A DNA stretch of 64,000 bases, from assembly GCA_031549185.1 (NCBI GenBank), contig JAVBQG010000006.1, forward strand, positions 88,578 to 152,577. The letters are read 5' to 3'. The position numbers and the translations under genes were made by a program. How positions within the stretch are numbered: the first letter of the stretch is position 1; each line of letters starts with the position of its first letter. Of this stretch, positions 31,802 to 40,297 are shown piece after piece. The notes under the pieces were generated by a model. That model was given only the letters and a program-made list of their open reading frames with translations. It had not been told where the DNA came from and did not search any database. The DNA comes from JAVBQG01 sp031549185. GTDB lineage: Bacteria; Synergistota; Synergistia; Synergistales; Synergistaceae.

Positions 31802-32602
31802 TCACGGCTTGTCGGCGTTATACACGGGCGGGCGTTTCTCCAGGAACGCGTCGATTCCCTCCCTGTGGTCGGCCGACTGCGACAGCAGGTCCTGGTATTC
31901 CAGCTCCCGCTCCAAGCAGAGGCCCATGTCGGCGAAGAGCGTCTGGTTGATCAGGGCCTTGATGTGACCGACCGCCATCGCTGGCTGTGCCCTCAGCTTC
32001 TCCGCCAGGGCCATCGTCTCGGCGTGCAGCGCCTCGCGCGCGACGACGCGGTTGACGATGCCCATCTCCAGCGCCTCCGTGGCCGTCAGCGGCTTGCCGG
32101 TCATCGCGTATTCCGTCAGGCGCCCCAGACCCATATGCCGGCTCAGGATGTGAATGCCGCCCATGTCCGGCACGAGGCCGATGTTGACGAAGGCCTCGAT
32201 GAAGCGAACTTCCTCCGAGACGACCCGGAAGTCGCAGAGCAGCGCCAGGCTGCACCCGGCACCCGCCGCCGAACCGTGGATCTCCGCGATGATCGGCTTT
32301 GGCAGCATGCGAATCTTGCTCGCCGCATCCCCCAGCGCTCGCACGATGCGGGCCAGCTTGTGCCTGTCGCCCTCGTCAAGGCCGCGCTTCATCGAGCGGA
32401 TGTCGCCCCCGGCGCAAAAAGCACGGCCCTCACCCCGGATCACGACGACGCGGACCCCGTCGTCGTCCGCGCAACGGTTCAGGGCGTCGTTCAGCTCGGC
32501 GGCGGACGCCTCCGTCAGCGCGTTGAAGTTCTCCGGCGTGTTCAGCGAGACCACGGCTATGCCGTTCTCGACCTCGAATCGAATGCTCTCATACTCTTTC
32601 AT
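31802..32602 (-). CDS. Enoyl-CoA hydratase/isomerase family protein
   Basis: 266 residues from the ATG at 32602 with AGGAGGT upstream; an upstream start at 32641 lacks this. RAFCAGGDIRSM gives the first oxyanion-hole part and IHGSAAGAGCSLALLCDFRV the second. EAFVNIGLVPDMGGIHILSRHMG is the catalytic-helix region, which has PaaG-like features with D in VPDMGG. Expected reaction: hydration or isomerisation of an enoyl-CoA. Downstream lies the small OadB-motif membrane protein; upstream (110 bp) is the D-2-hydroxyacid dehydrogenase. Confidence 0.88.
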   Translation of the reverse strand: MKEYESIRFEVENGIAVVSLNTPENFNALTEASAAELNDALNRCADDDGVRVVVIRGEGRAFCAGGDIRSMKRGLDEGDRHKLARIVRALGDAASKIRMLPKPIIAEIHGSAAGAGCSLALLCDFRVVSEEVRFIEAFVNIGLVPDMGGIHILSRHMGLGRLTEYAMTGKPLTATEALEMGIVNRVVAREALHAETMALAEKLRAQPAMAVGHIKALINQTLFADMGLCLERELEYQDLLSQSADHREGIDAFLEKRPPVYNADKP

Positions 32603-32711
32603 CACGATAGACCTCCTGTATGAATACCAAGTTGCAATCAAAACGATGTTTTTGAATGTGACGAACGACCGTACTAACTGTTTTAACGCTTCACCCTTTA
32701 GGCCTCTGATT

Positions 32712-33689
32712 TCAATTTGGTGTAATAAGATGGGCGGGGCGCCTGCCCTCGAGCGCGTCGAGCAGGTTCTGCGCGGCGAGGCGCGCCATGCCGTCGCGCG
32801 ACCTGACAGCCGCGCTGCCGATGTGCGGCATCGCCACGACGTTCGGCAGCGAGAGCAGCGGCTCGGAGAGCGGCACCGGCTCCCGTTCGTAGACGTCGAG
32901 CCCCGCCCCGAAGATCCAGCCCTCGGCGCAGGCTCGGTAGAGCGCCCGCTGATCGACGACCTGCCCGCGCGACGTGTTGACCAGGACGGCCGTTTTTTTC
33001 ATCATCCTCAGCTCACTTTCGCCGATCAGGCCCGCGGTCTCCGGCGTCAGCGGGCAGTTGAGCGAGACGAAGTCGCTCTCGCGCAGCAGGTCGTCCAGCG
33101 AGCGCCACTCGAGACCGCAGGATCGCTCAAGCTCCCCCCGGCGCGTCCGGCTTGTGTAGAGGATCCGCATACCGAAGCCCTTCGCGCGCCGCGCGACCGC
33201 CTGCCCGATGCTGCCCATGCCGACGATCCCGATCGTCCCGCCCGCGACGTCCGGCCCCACGAGAAAGTTCGGCGACCAGTGCGTCCACGCGCCGCCGCGA
33301 AGAATTTCGTCCGCCTCGCGCGCGCGGCGCGCCGTCATCAACAGGAGCATGAAGGCGACGTCCGCCGTCGCGTCCGTGAGCACGCCGGGTGTATTCGTGA
33401 CCATGATCCCCCGCCTCGTCGCAGCTTCGAGCGCTACGTTGTCGTAGCCGACGGCATAGAGGCTGACTACCTTGAGCCGTTTCGCGGCGTTGAGCAGCTC
33501 CTCGTCGACCCTCACGACCAGAGAGGCGAGCAGCCCGTCGGCGTCCGCGATCTCCCGCAGGACCGCCGCCCGCTCGGGCACACCGTCCTCGCTCAGGATC
33601 GCGCAGTCCACGCGCCCCTCCAGCAGCGAGAGGCCCGCGTCCTGTATCCGCTGCGCCAGACAGACTTTCGGCAGCGCTTTCGTGGTCAT
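32712..33689 (-). CDS. D-2-hydroxyacid dehydrogenase (NAD-dependent, glyoxylate/hydroxypyruvate reductase type)
   Basis: 325 residues. Rossmann motif GTIGIVGMGSIGQAVA (about 152-167), LVNTSRGQVVDQRAL with catalytic-region Arg, the Glu of LDVYEREP and His of MPHIGS complete the Arg-Glu-His triad of the D-isomer-specific 2-hydroxyacid dehydrogenases. It starts one base after the stop of the ABC permease, so it is the last gene of the transporter operon. That linkage is unusual for an osmoprotectant importer and suggests that the imported compound feeds or depends on a 2-oxo/2-hydroxy acid. Confidence 0.9.
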   Translation of the reverse strand: MTTKALPKVCLAQRIQDAGLSLLEGRVDCAILSEDGVPERAAVLREIADADGLLASLVVRVDEELLNAAKRLKVVSLYAVGYDNVALEAATRRGIMVTNTPGVLTDATADVAFMLLLMTARRAREADEILRGGAWTHWSPNFLVGPDVAGGTIGIVGMGSIGQAVARRAKGFGMRILYTSRTRRGELERSCGLEWRSLDDLLRESDFVSLNCPLTPETAGLIGESELRMMKKTAVLVNTSRGQVVDQRALYRACAEGWIFGAGLDVYEREPVPLSEPLLSLPNVVAMPHIGSAAVRSRDGMARLAAQNLLDALEGRRPAHLITPN

Positions 33690-33690
33690 C

Positions 33691-34326
33691 TCAATCCCTC
33701 CCCGGATCGGCCATATGAATAAAATAGTTTTCCGCCATCAGCAGCAGGTTGTTGACCGCGACCGACAGCAGAATTGCCAACAGCGCGCCCCAGACGATCT
33801 TGACGTACGACATCTGGCGCATGCCCTCGAAGAGGATCGTACCGATGCCGCCCGCGCCGATGGCGTAGGCGATGCAACCGATGCCGATCGTCGAGACGGA
33901 GGCCAGCCGCACGCCCGCCACGACCGCCGGCATGGCGAGCGGCAGCTCGATCTGCGAGAAGAGCTGCCAGGGCGAGTAGCCCATCGAGCGCCCCGCCTCC
34001 ACGATCTGCGGGTCGATGCCGTCGAGCCCCTCCAGAAAGTTGCGCACAAGAAAGAAGAGGGAGTAGCAGACGAGCACCACTACCGCCGGCCTGACCCCGA
34101 GGCCCGTGAAGGGGATCAGCAGCGCGAAGAATGCCAGCGACGGCACGGTGTAGAGGACCTCCAGGACCACCAGAACGGGACCGGTCAGGAACTTGAACCG
34201 GTAGATCAGAAAGCTGACGGCGACGCTCGCGAGCAGGCCGAAGAAGAGCGTGAGGCCGAGGAGCTCGACATGCCCCCAGAGCGCTGCGAGGATATGGGCG
34301 TAGTACCGGAATAAGTAGGCGATCAC
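33691..34326 (-). CDS. ABC transporter permease, OpuC/proline-betaine family
   Basis: 211 residues with five or six transmembrane helices. The EAA-like loop is EAGRSMGYSPWQLFSQIELPLAMPAVVAGVR, which contacts the ATPase. LASVSTIGIGCIAYAIGAGGIGTILFEG is the typical OpuCB/OpuCD end. The GTG start overlaps the ATPase stop by 4 bases (GTGA). With the ATPase, substrate-binding protein and second permease it forms a glycine-betaine/carnitine/choline-type importer of the inner membrane. Confidence 0.88.
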   Translation of the reverse strand: MIAYLFRYYAHILAALWGHVELLGLTLFFGLLASVAVSFLIYRFKFLTGPVLVVLEVLYTVPSLAFFALLIPFTGLGVRPAVVVLVCYSLFFLVRNFLEGLDGIDPQIVEAGRSMGYSPWQLFSQIELPLAMPAVVAGVRLASVSTIGIGCIAYAIGAGGIGTILFEGMRQMSYVKIVWGALLAILLSVAVNNLLLMAENYFIHMADPGRD

Positions 34327-35090
34327 CGCGCCGTGCGCTCCTTCGCGCGGCGGATGGCCTCGACGCTGAGGAAATCCAGCAGCTGCGAGACGTAGCCGCT
34401 GGCGGGGGATTCGAGCAACCTGGCGGGGGTGTCGTACTGGACGAGACGCCCCTCGCTCATGATCGCCACACGGTCGCCGAGGCGAAAGGCCTCGTCCACG
34501 TCGTGCGTCACGAAAAGGACCGTCGTGCCGCTGCGCTCGTGCATGGCGCGCAGGTCGTCCTGCAGCCGCGCGCGCGTGATCGCGTCGAGCGCGCCGAACG
34601 GCTCGTCCATCAGCAGCACGGAGGGCTCCCCCGCCATGGCGCGGGCGATGCCGACGCGCTGCTGCTGTCCGCCCGAGAGCTGCGAGGGGTAGCGGTTTCT
34701 GAAATCTCCCGGCTCCATGCCCATCAGCGCGAGCAACTCGTCGACGCGCGCGTGGGTCCGCCCGGCCTCCCAGCCGAGGATCTCCGGCACCGTCGCGATG
34801 TTCCGCGCCACCGTCCGGTGGGGGAAGAGCGCCGCCGACTGCAGCACGTAGCCGATCCGCTTGCGCAGCTCGGTCAGGTCGAGCGCCGCGTTGTCCTCCC
34901 CGAAGAAGAGGACCGTGCCCGACGTCGGGACGATCAGGCGGTTGATCATCTTGAGCAACGTCGTCTTGCCGGAGCCGGACGTGCCCATCAGGACCACGAA
35001 CGAACCCTCGGCAACGGCCATCGTCACGCCGTCGACCGCATCGTCGCCGTTGTAGACCTTGCGGACGTCGAGAAACTCGACGGCGTTCAC
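34323..35090 (-). CDS. ABC transporter ATP-binding protein, OpuC family
   Basis: 255 residues from a GTG at 35090 that overlaps the binding-protein stop by 4 bases. Walker A is MGTSGSGKTTLLK, Q loop VLQSAALFPH, signature LSGGQQQRVGIARAMA, Walker B VLLMDEPFGALD, H loop VTHDVDEAF. No CBS domains follow, unlike classical OpuA/OpuCA, so osmotic gating through CBS domains is absent. It powers uptake together with the two permeases at 33691 and 36003. The longer frame on this strand to 36002 reads out of frame through the binding-protein gene and is not real. Confidence 0.9.
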   Translation of the reverse strand: MNAVEFLDVRKVYNGDDAVDGVTMAVAEGSFVVLMGTSGSGKTTLLKMINRLIVPTSGTVLFFGEDNAALDLTELRKRIGYVLQSAALFPHRTVARNIATVPEILGWEAGRTHARVDELLALMGMEPGDFRNRYPSQLSGGQQQRVGIARAMAGEPSVLLMDEPFGALDAITRARLQDDLRAMHERSGTTVLFVTHDVDEAFRLGDRVAIMSEGRLVQYDTPARLLESPASGYVSQLLDFLSVEAIRRAKERTAR

Positions 35091-35983
35091 TCGACCAATT
35101 CCTTTTCCTTCAGGAAGGCCGAGGCGACCTCCTTGTACTCCTTCTGGTCGATGTCGACCCGCGCGTTCAGGCCCTGCATCGTCGCGGTGTCGAGCGCGGC
35201 GGAGACCTTGTTCAAGATCTCCGCGATCCGGGGCGACTGGGCGAGCGCGTCCGCCCGGATCACGGGAGCCAGGTTGTACGGCGGCCAGAAGCGGATGTCG
35301 TCCTCGACGGCGACGATATCCCCCTTCGAGAGGGCGGCATCCGTCGTGAAACAGACGTTCACGTCGGCCTCGCCCCGGCGCAGGACCTCGTACTTGATGC
35401 CTTTGTCGAAGACCTTGACGCTCGCGAAGTCGAACCCGCCGAGACGCCCTTTGAGGCCCGCCAGGCCGTCGGCCCGCTCCTCGAACTCCGGTGTCGAGCA
35501 GAGGCGCAGGTGCGGTGCCGCCTTCGAGAGGTCGGTCAGGGTCTTCACGCCGTACTCGTCGGCGGCCTTCTGAGTGATCGCCATGCCCTGCGAGTTGTTG
35601 ACCTGCGACATGTCGAGCCAGACCATGTCGAACCGCTCCTTGAAGCCCTTCTTGACCTTCTCGTACGCCTCGTTCGGGTCGAACTCCGGCGACTCCTTGA
35701 GCACCATCGCGATGCCGGTCGACGTGTACTCGGGGTAGAGGTTGATCTCGCCCGCCTGCATCGCCGCCATGATGATCGGCGTTCCGCCCAGCGCCTGCTT
35801 GCGTTCGACGGCAAAGCCCTCCGCCTCCAGCGCCTGCGCGTAGAGCTCGCTGACCAGGATGCTCTCCGTGAAATCCTTCGAGGCGACGACGAGCTTCACC
35901 TCGTTGCCTCTCTGCGTCACGGCGGCAAAACCGGCGATAACCGCGACGACGAGAACCAGGACGACGATTATTTTCTTGGACAT
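35087..35983 (-). CDS. Periplasmic glycine-betaine-type substrate-binding protein
   Basis: 298 residues from the ATG at 35983 with AAGGAG nine bases upstream. The N-terminus MSKKIIVVLVLVVAVIAGFAAVTQ is a signal peptide or anchor without an evident lipobox. VASKDFTESILVSELYAQALEAEGFAVERKQALGGTPIIMAAMQAGEINLYPEYTSTG is the OpuAC fold start with the ligand-binding Tyr residues. DVNVCFTTDAAL and IRFWPPYNLAPVIRADAL are C-lobe blocks. It delivers substrate to the adjacent permeases in the envelope. Ligand class (quaternary amine or other) is inferred from family only. Confidence 0.9.
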   Translation of the reverse strand: MSKKIIVVLVLVVAVIAGFAAVTQRGNEVKLVVASKDFTESILVSELYAQALEAEGFAVERKQALGGTPIIMAAMQAGEINLYPEYTSTGIAMVLKESPEFDPNEAYEKVKKGFKERFDMVWLDMSQVNNSQGMAITQKAADEYGVKTLTDLSKAAPHLRLCSTPEFEERADGLAGLKGRLGGFDFASVKVFDKGIKYEVLRRGEADVNVCFTTDAALSKGDIVAVEDDIRFWPPYNLAPVIRADALAQSPRIAEILNKVSAALDTATMQGLNARVDIDQKEYKEVASAFLKEKELVE

Positions 35984-36002
35984 GTGAGTCATCTCCTTTC
36001 AT

Positions 36003-36641
36003 TCACTGAGCTGAATTTCGATACCGGGTGGAGGCTATGTAGAGAAGTTGGAAGAAGCCCTCGATGGAGAGGGAGATCGCCATCGTGGAGAGCGCACCCG
36101 CCAGCAGCATGTCCGCGCGGAACTGCGACAGTCCGGAGAGGATCAGCTCGCCCAGGCCGCCCGCTCCGATGTAGGCGGCGAGGATCGCGCCCGCCGCGAC
36201 GGAGAGCCCCGCAATGCGCAGCCCGGTGATGATCATCGGCAAGGCCAACGGAAAGCGAATCGAGCAGAAGATCCTGCGCGCGTTCATGCCGCAGGCCTCG
36301 GCGGCCTCGACGACCCCCGCGTCGGTCGAGAGCAGGCCGAGCGACGTGTTGATGATGATCGGCGGCAGGCCGAGGATGGTGAGCGCGGTCACGGCGGGCA
36401 GCATACCCGTCCCCATGACGGGCATCAGGATCAGCATCGTCGCGATGGAGGGCACCACGCGCATCGCCCCGGCGACGCTGGTGGCGAAGGCATTGAAGGC
36501 CCTGCTCCGGAAACAGAGCACGCCGATCGCCGTGCCGACGAGGAAGGAGAGCGCAAGGGCCGCCAGCGTCAACGAGAGGTGCTGCCCCACAAGTGCAAAA
36601 TACCTCGCCCGGTTGCCCGCGATGTAGTCCAGTACGAACAT
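36003..36641 (-). CDS. ABC transporter permease, OpuC/proline-betaine family
   Basis: 212 residues, first gene of the transporter operon. It has five or six helices, the EAA loop EAAEACGMNARRIFCSIRFPLALPMIITGLR and the conserved LSVAAGAILAAYIGAGGLGELILSGLSQ end. It pairs with the permease at 33691. The upstream region has a strong sigma-70-like promoter. The ATG is preceded by GGAGG. Confidence 0.88.
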   Translation of the reverse strand: MFVLDYIAGNRARYFALVGQHLSLTLAALALSFLVGTAIGVLCFRSRAFNAFATSVAGAMRVVPSIATMLILMPVMGTGMLPAVTALTILGLPPIIINTSLGLLSTDAGVVEAAEACGMNARRIFCSIRFPLALPMIITGLRIAGLSVAAGAILAAYIGAGGLGELILSGLSQFRADMLLAGALSTMAISLSIEGFFQLLYIASTRYRNSAQ

Positions 36642-36687
36642 GAATGCACCTCCACACAGCAGATGCCCTGTCTACAGGCTATTGGAA

Positions 36688-36715
36688 ATTATACAGGCAA
36701 AGAACGGAATTCCAA
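36688..36715 (-). promoter_or_regulatory. Promoter of the OpuC-like operon
   Basis: On the minus strand TTGGAA (36715-36710) and TATAAT (36693-36688) are separated by 16 bp, about 47 bases before the start codon. The 36642-36976 gap between this operon and the divergent LysR gene holds no gene. Confidence 0.65.
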
Positions 36716-36976
36716 GCGTGGTACTGCTTCATTTCGAAAATGGGGTGGTGGAGGGTGAGTCGTTCTGCCTATACAACACATTCCTTTGCGGGTGAAACAT
36801 GATATATTCCTTTGCTTTCAGCTTCACCAAAGGACTTTTACAATCTCTGGAAAATGCTTGTCGCACTCATAAATTTTCCGCCCGCAATCAAAAAAACACT
36901 GACGAAGCCACTCTTTCTTATAAATTCTTGTGCTAAAATATATTCATTGTCCTTATATCTGTTATGGAGAGTTGAC

Positions 36977-37873
36977 ATGAATATCGACGGGGTCGAAGTA
37001 TTTCTGGCCGTGGTACAGGCCAAGAGCGTCTCTAAGGCGGCCGAGAAGCTGTTTCTTTCTCAGCCAACGGTGAGCCATCGCCTGAAGGCGCTGGAGAGCG
37101 AACTAGAGACTCCCTTGATTCTGCGGCAGAAGGGTTCGCGCAACATAGAGCTCACCCATCAAGGGGAGCAATTCATCCCAATCGCCGAGCAATGGATGTC
37201 CCTTTACGCCGACACGCAAGATATCAAAAATATGAGCCCACACATGAACCTCAGCATCGGCTGTCCGGATACGCTCATGACGTACTTTCTGCCACCACTT
37301 TTTATGCGCCTGCTCAACATGGAGACGACGATGCACCTGAAGATCCTGGCCTACCATTCCGATGAGCTCTACAAGGCTCTCGACGAGAGAAAAATTGACG
37401 TGGGGTTGGGATTTTACCAGATGCAATACCCGAATATCCTCTCCTATCCGGTATTCCAGGAACCGTTCTTTCTCGCCAGGAGAAAACGCGGCACACCTTG
37501 CGATATAGAAGTCCACCCATCAAAACTAGACAGGAAGAACGAAATCTATTTCTACTGGTGCCCGGAATATCAGCAGTGGCACGATCAGTGGTGGGACCCC
37601 GCCAAAAAACCGCACATCGAGATAGACACCGCCTCTTTGATCTATCATCTGATGGACAAGGACGATTTGTGGATGATCGGACCCCGTTGTATTCTGGACT
37701 CGCTAAAGAACGACGAGCGCCTGGAGATCTGCAGGCTTGCCGAGAACCCGCCGGAGAGAAACTGCTATCTTTTCACTCATCGTTATACGAAACCGCATCG
37801 TTCTAAAAGCGTAGAACTCTTTCGCGAGAAGCTGAGGGAGTATTGCGCCGAGCAATCCTGGAAGATTGACTGA
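36977..37873 (+). CDS. LysR-family transcriptional regulator
   Basis: 298 residues from the ATG at 36977 (GGAGA upstream); the open frame extends back to 36812 but without family support. The N-terminal winged HTH is FLAVVQAKSVSKAAEKLFLSQPTVSHRLKALESELETPLILRQKG, followed by the periplasmic-binding-like effector domain (from about residue 90). Co-oriented and 322 bp upstream of the mutase/oxidoreductase gene cluster, it is the likely regulator of that pathway. LysR proteins usually respond to a pathway intermediate; here that could be an amino acid or 2-oxoacid. Confidence 0.85.
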   Translation: MNIDGVEVFLAVVQAKSVSKAAEKLFLSQPTVSHRLKALESELETPLILRQKGSRNIELTHQGEQFIPIAEQWMSLYADTQDIKNMSPHMNLSIGCPDTLMTYFLPPLFMRLLNMETTMHLKILAYHSDELYKALDERKIDVGLGFYQMQYPNILSYPVFQEPFFLARRKRGTPCDIEVHPSKLDRKNEIYFYWCPEYQQWHDQWWDPAKKPHIEIDTASLIYHLMDKDDLWMIGPRCILDSLKNDERLEICRLAENPPERNCYLFTHRYTKPHRSKSVELFREKLREYCAEQSWKID

Positions 37874-38195
37874 GCGAAAGCAAAACGCATTCTTCTTTGA
37901 TTTATTAGAAATATGCAGAAGCATACCCGCCTTGTAAAAAAACTATTTTTATAGTAAATAATCATAATTCAGGCCTCTTGAAATAAATTTTCAAGGGTTC
38001 TATTTCTCATCATTTTGGTATTCCTCGATATATAAATATCACTTATAAGCTTCTAAAAAATTATCAATTATACATCGAGCTTTTATCTTGCTAATATCCC
38101 CCCAACAACTGAGAGATGTTCGCTCCGGCATCGCTGAATTCACTGCGATAACAGCGCGCCAACCGGACACCTCACAACGAGAACGGGGGGCAGTT
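37874..38195 (+). other. Leader region of the mutase operon
   Basis: An AT-rich 322-bp gap. CTTGAAA (37977-37983) and TTTCAAG (37989-37995) form a small hairpin followed by a T-rich stretch, possibly the LysR terminator. I looked for a cobalamin riboswitch before the B12-dependent mutase and found no recognisable B12 box. GGGGGG at the end is the mutase ribosome binding site. Confidence 0.45.
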
Positions 38196-39857
38196 ATGAA
38201 CCAGTCGCCGAAATCGATCGAAGAGGCCCTGCAAGCCTGGGAAGCAGGCCCTCTACAGAAGGCCCTTTCCAAGATGTCGGAACGGAAGCATCTTCCGGAG
38301 AAGCGGATCTATACGCCGTTGGACGTGGACACGTCCTGCGAGCATTATCTGGAAAAGCTCGGATTCCCGGGTCAGTATCCCATGACGCGGGGTGGACAGC
38401 CGACAATGTACCGTGGTCGGTTCTGGACTATGCGCAGCTACTCCGGTTTTGCCACGGCGAAGGAGACCAACGAGCGCTTTCGCTTCTTGCTGCGCCAAGG
38501 TGTCACCGGCCTCTCGGTGGCTTTCGACATGCCAACGCAGATTGGCTACGACTCGGACCACCCCTTCAGCGAGGGCGAGGTTGGCAAAGTCGGCGTCGCC
38601 ATTGATTCCCTGGAGGACATGGAGACGCTCTTCGAGGGGATTCCCCTGGACAAAGTCAGCACCTCCATGACCATCAACGCACCTGCCTCGGTTCTGCTGG
38701 CAATGTACCAGGCCGTCGGCGAAAAACAAGGTGTGTCGCCCAGCGGGTTGAAGGGCACGACGCAGAATGATGTCCTCAAGGAGTATATCGCGCGTGGAAC
38801 ATACATCTACCCGCCGCGCCCCTCGATGCGCCTTACTGCCAACATCTTCGAGTACTGCAAGGACTGCATCCCCAGTTGGAACACCATCAGCCTGGGAGCC
38901 TACCACATCCGCGAGGCTGGAGCCAACGCCACGCAGGAGATCGCGTTTGCCTTCGCCAATGCCATCGCTTACATCCAAACCGCGATTGACGTGGGGTTGG
39001 ACGTGGACGACTTCGCCGGACGCATCTCCTGGATCTTCACCTCCGACATGAACGTGTTGGAAGAAGTCGCCAAGTTTCGGGCGGCACGGCAATTGTGGGC
39101 GAAGATCATGAAGGAGCGCTTCGGGAGCAGGAAGCCATCATCATGGGTGTTGCGAGTGCACGTGCACACCTCTGGCAGCGCGCTCACCGCACAACAACCG
39201 AGAAACAACATAATCCGAGTGGCACTCCAGACTCTCGGGGCGGTGTTGGGTGGTACCAACTCCATGGCGACGTGCGCTTACGACGAGGCGCTCTCAATCC
39301 CCACCGAAGAATCAGCGACCCTGGCTCTCCGCACACAGCAAATCATCGCTTATGAGAGCGGGGCCGCCGACGTGATCGACCCCCTGGCCGGCTCCTACTA
39401 CATTGAGAACATGACGGGCCGGTTCGTACGCGAGGCGGAGGCTCTGATCGAAAAGATCGATCGCATGGGCGGAGCGGTAAGGGCAATCGAGAATGGCTGG
39501 ATGCAAAGCGAGATCCTCAACAGCGCCTACGCACTGCAGATGGCCACCGAGCGCAACGAAAAGGTCATTATCGGCGTGAATAAGTTCGCCAGCGATGCTA
39601 CAAGCGATGTGAATCTAACGTCAGTTGATCCCTCGATCCGCGACATACAGGCAAAGAAAATCCTCGCACTCAAGGACAGGAGAGATAACGCCGCGGTTGC
39701 ATCCGCACTCGCGGCGCTCTCCCAAGCGGCGGAAGACGATTCTGTCAACCTGATGAAGCCGATCCTACGGGCAGTCAAGGCTTACGCTACTCTGGGCGAA
39801 ATCTGCGACTGTCTTCGCAATATTTTCGGCGAATACGTCGCCGTCAAGACGATCTGA
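38196..39857 (+). CDS. Methylmalonyl-CoA mutase-type acyl-CoA mutase, large catalytic subunit
   Basis: 553 residues from the ATG at 38196. It is a separate large subunit; the B12 domain is encoded by the next gene. Family blocks include RSYSGFATAKETNERFRFLL, GLSVAFDMPTQIGYDSDHP, KVSTSMTINAPA, YHIREAGANATQEIAF and LTAQQPRNNIIRVALQTLGAVLGGTNS. Compared with methylmalonyl-CoA mutase from memory, the Tyr of RSY and the Arg of ARGTYIYPP (carboxylate contact; Gln in isobutyryl-CoA mutase) are kept. GGTNSMATCAYDEA replaces the usual GGTQSLHTNSYDEA, and WIFTSDMNVLEE replaces FFFNAHNNFFEE. It probably isomerises a carboxyacyl-CoA such as succinyl-/methylmalonyl-CoA, but the altered pocket leaves other substrates open. 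Confidence 0.88.
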   Translation: MNQSPKSIEEALQAWEAGPLQKALSKMSERKHLPEKRIYTPLDVDTSCEHYLEKLGFPGQYPMTRGGQPTMYRGRFWTMRSYSGFATAKETNERFRFLLRQGVTGLSVAFDMPTQIGYDSDHPFSEGEVGKVGVAIDSLEDMETLFEGIPLDKVSTSMTINAPASVLLAMYQAVGEKQGVSPSGLKGTTQNDVLKEYIARGTYIYPPRPSMRLTANIFEYCKDCIPSWNTISLGAYHIREAGANATQEIAFAFANAIAYIQTAIDVGLDVDDFAGRISWIFTSDMNVLEEVAKFRAARQLWAKIMKERFGSRKPSSWVLRVHVHTSGSALTAQQPRNNIIRVALQTLGAVLGGTNSMATCAYDEALSIPTEESATLALRTQQIIAYESGAADVIDPLAGSYYIENMTGRFVREAEALIEKIDRMGGAVRAIENGWMQSEILNSAYALQMATERNEKVIIGVNKFASDATSDVNLTSVDPSIRDIQAKKILALKDRRDNAAVASALAALSQAAEDDSVNLMKPILRAVKAYATLGEICDCLRNIFGEYVAVKTI

Positions 39858-39871
39858 GGAGGCTGGATAAA

Positions 39872-40297
39872 ATGCCAGGGAAGCGGATTCGCGTACTGGT
39901 GGCGAAGCCAGGGCTGGACGGTCATGATCGTGGCGCGAAAGTCATCGCCCGTGCGTTCCGCGATGCCGGCTTCGAGGTGATCTACACAGGATTGCGGCAA
40001 ACACCCGAGCAAATCGCGACTGCGGCGATTCACGAGGATGTCGACGTCGTCGCGATAAGTATCCTGTCCGGGGCACACAAGACTCTCTTTCCCAAGGTTG
40101 TCGAGCGCCTGCGCGAGGGAGAGGGGGACGATATCCTCGTGATTGGCGGCGGGGTGATCCCTGAGGCAGACATCTCCTTCCTGAAGAAATCAGGTATCGC
40201 AGAGATCTTCGGCCCCGGTACCACAACGAGCGAAACGATCGACTATATCCGCAATGCGCTAACGACAAAACAAGCCGCTGGCGAGAGGAGGCCCTAG
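39872..40297 (+). CDS. B12-binding small subunit of the acyl-CoA mutase
   Basis: 141 residues. RVLVAKPGLDGHDRGAKVIARAFRDAGFEVIYTG contains the D-x-H-x-x-G motif (D16, H18, G21) whose His ligates cobalt. SILSGAHKTLFPKVVERL and VIGGGVIPEADI complete the cobalamin-binding fold. It starts 14 bp after the large subunit with AGGAGG upstream, and the two form the active mutase. Separate subunits are typical of archaeal and many anaerobic bacterial mutases. Confidence 0.92.
   Translation: MPGKRIRVLVAKPGLDGHDRGAKVIARAFRDAGFEVIYTGLRQTPEQIATAAIHEDVDVVAISILSGAHKTLFPKVVERLREGEGDDILVIGGGVIPEADISFLKKSGIAEIFGPGTTTSETIDYIRNALTTKQAAGERRP

Noticed and set aside
34323..36002. A 559-residue fused product spanning ATPase and binding protein
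   Set aside because: Only its last 255 residues are a real ABC ATPase starting at GTG 35090; the first part is the out-of-frame translation of the binding-protein gene.
37874..38195. Cobalamin riboswitch before the B12-dependent mutase
   Set aside because: I found no B12-box-like sequence or convincing fold; only a small AT-rich hairpin is present.
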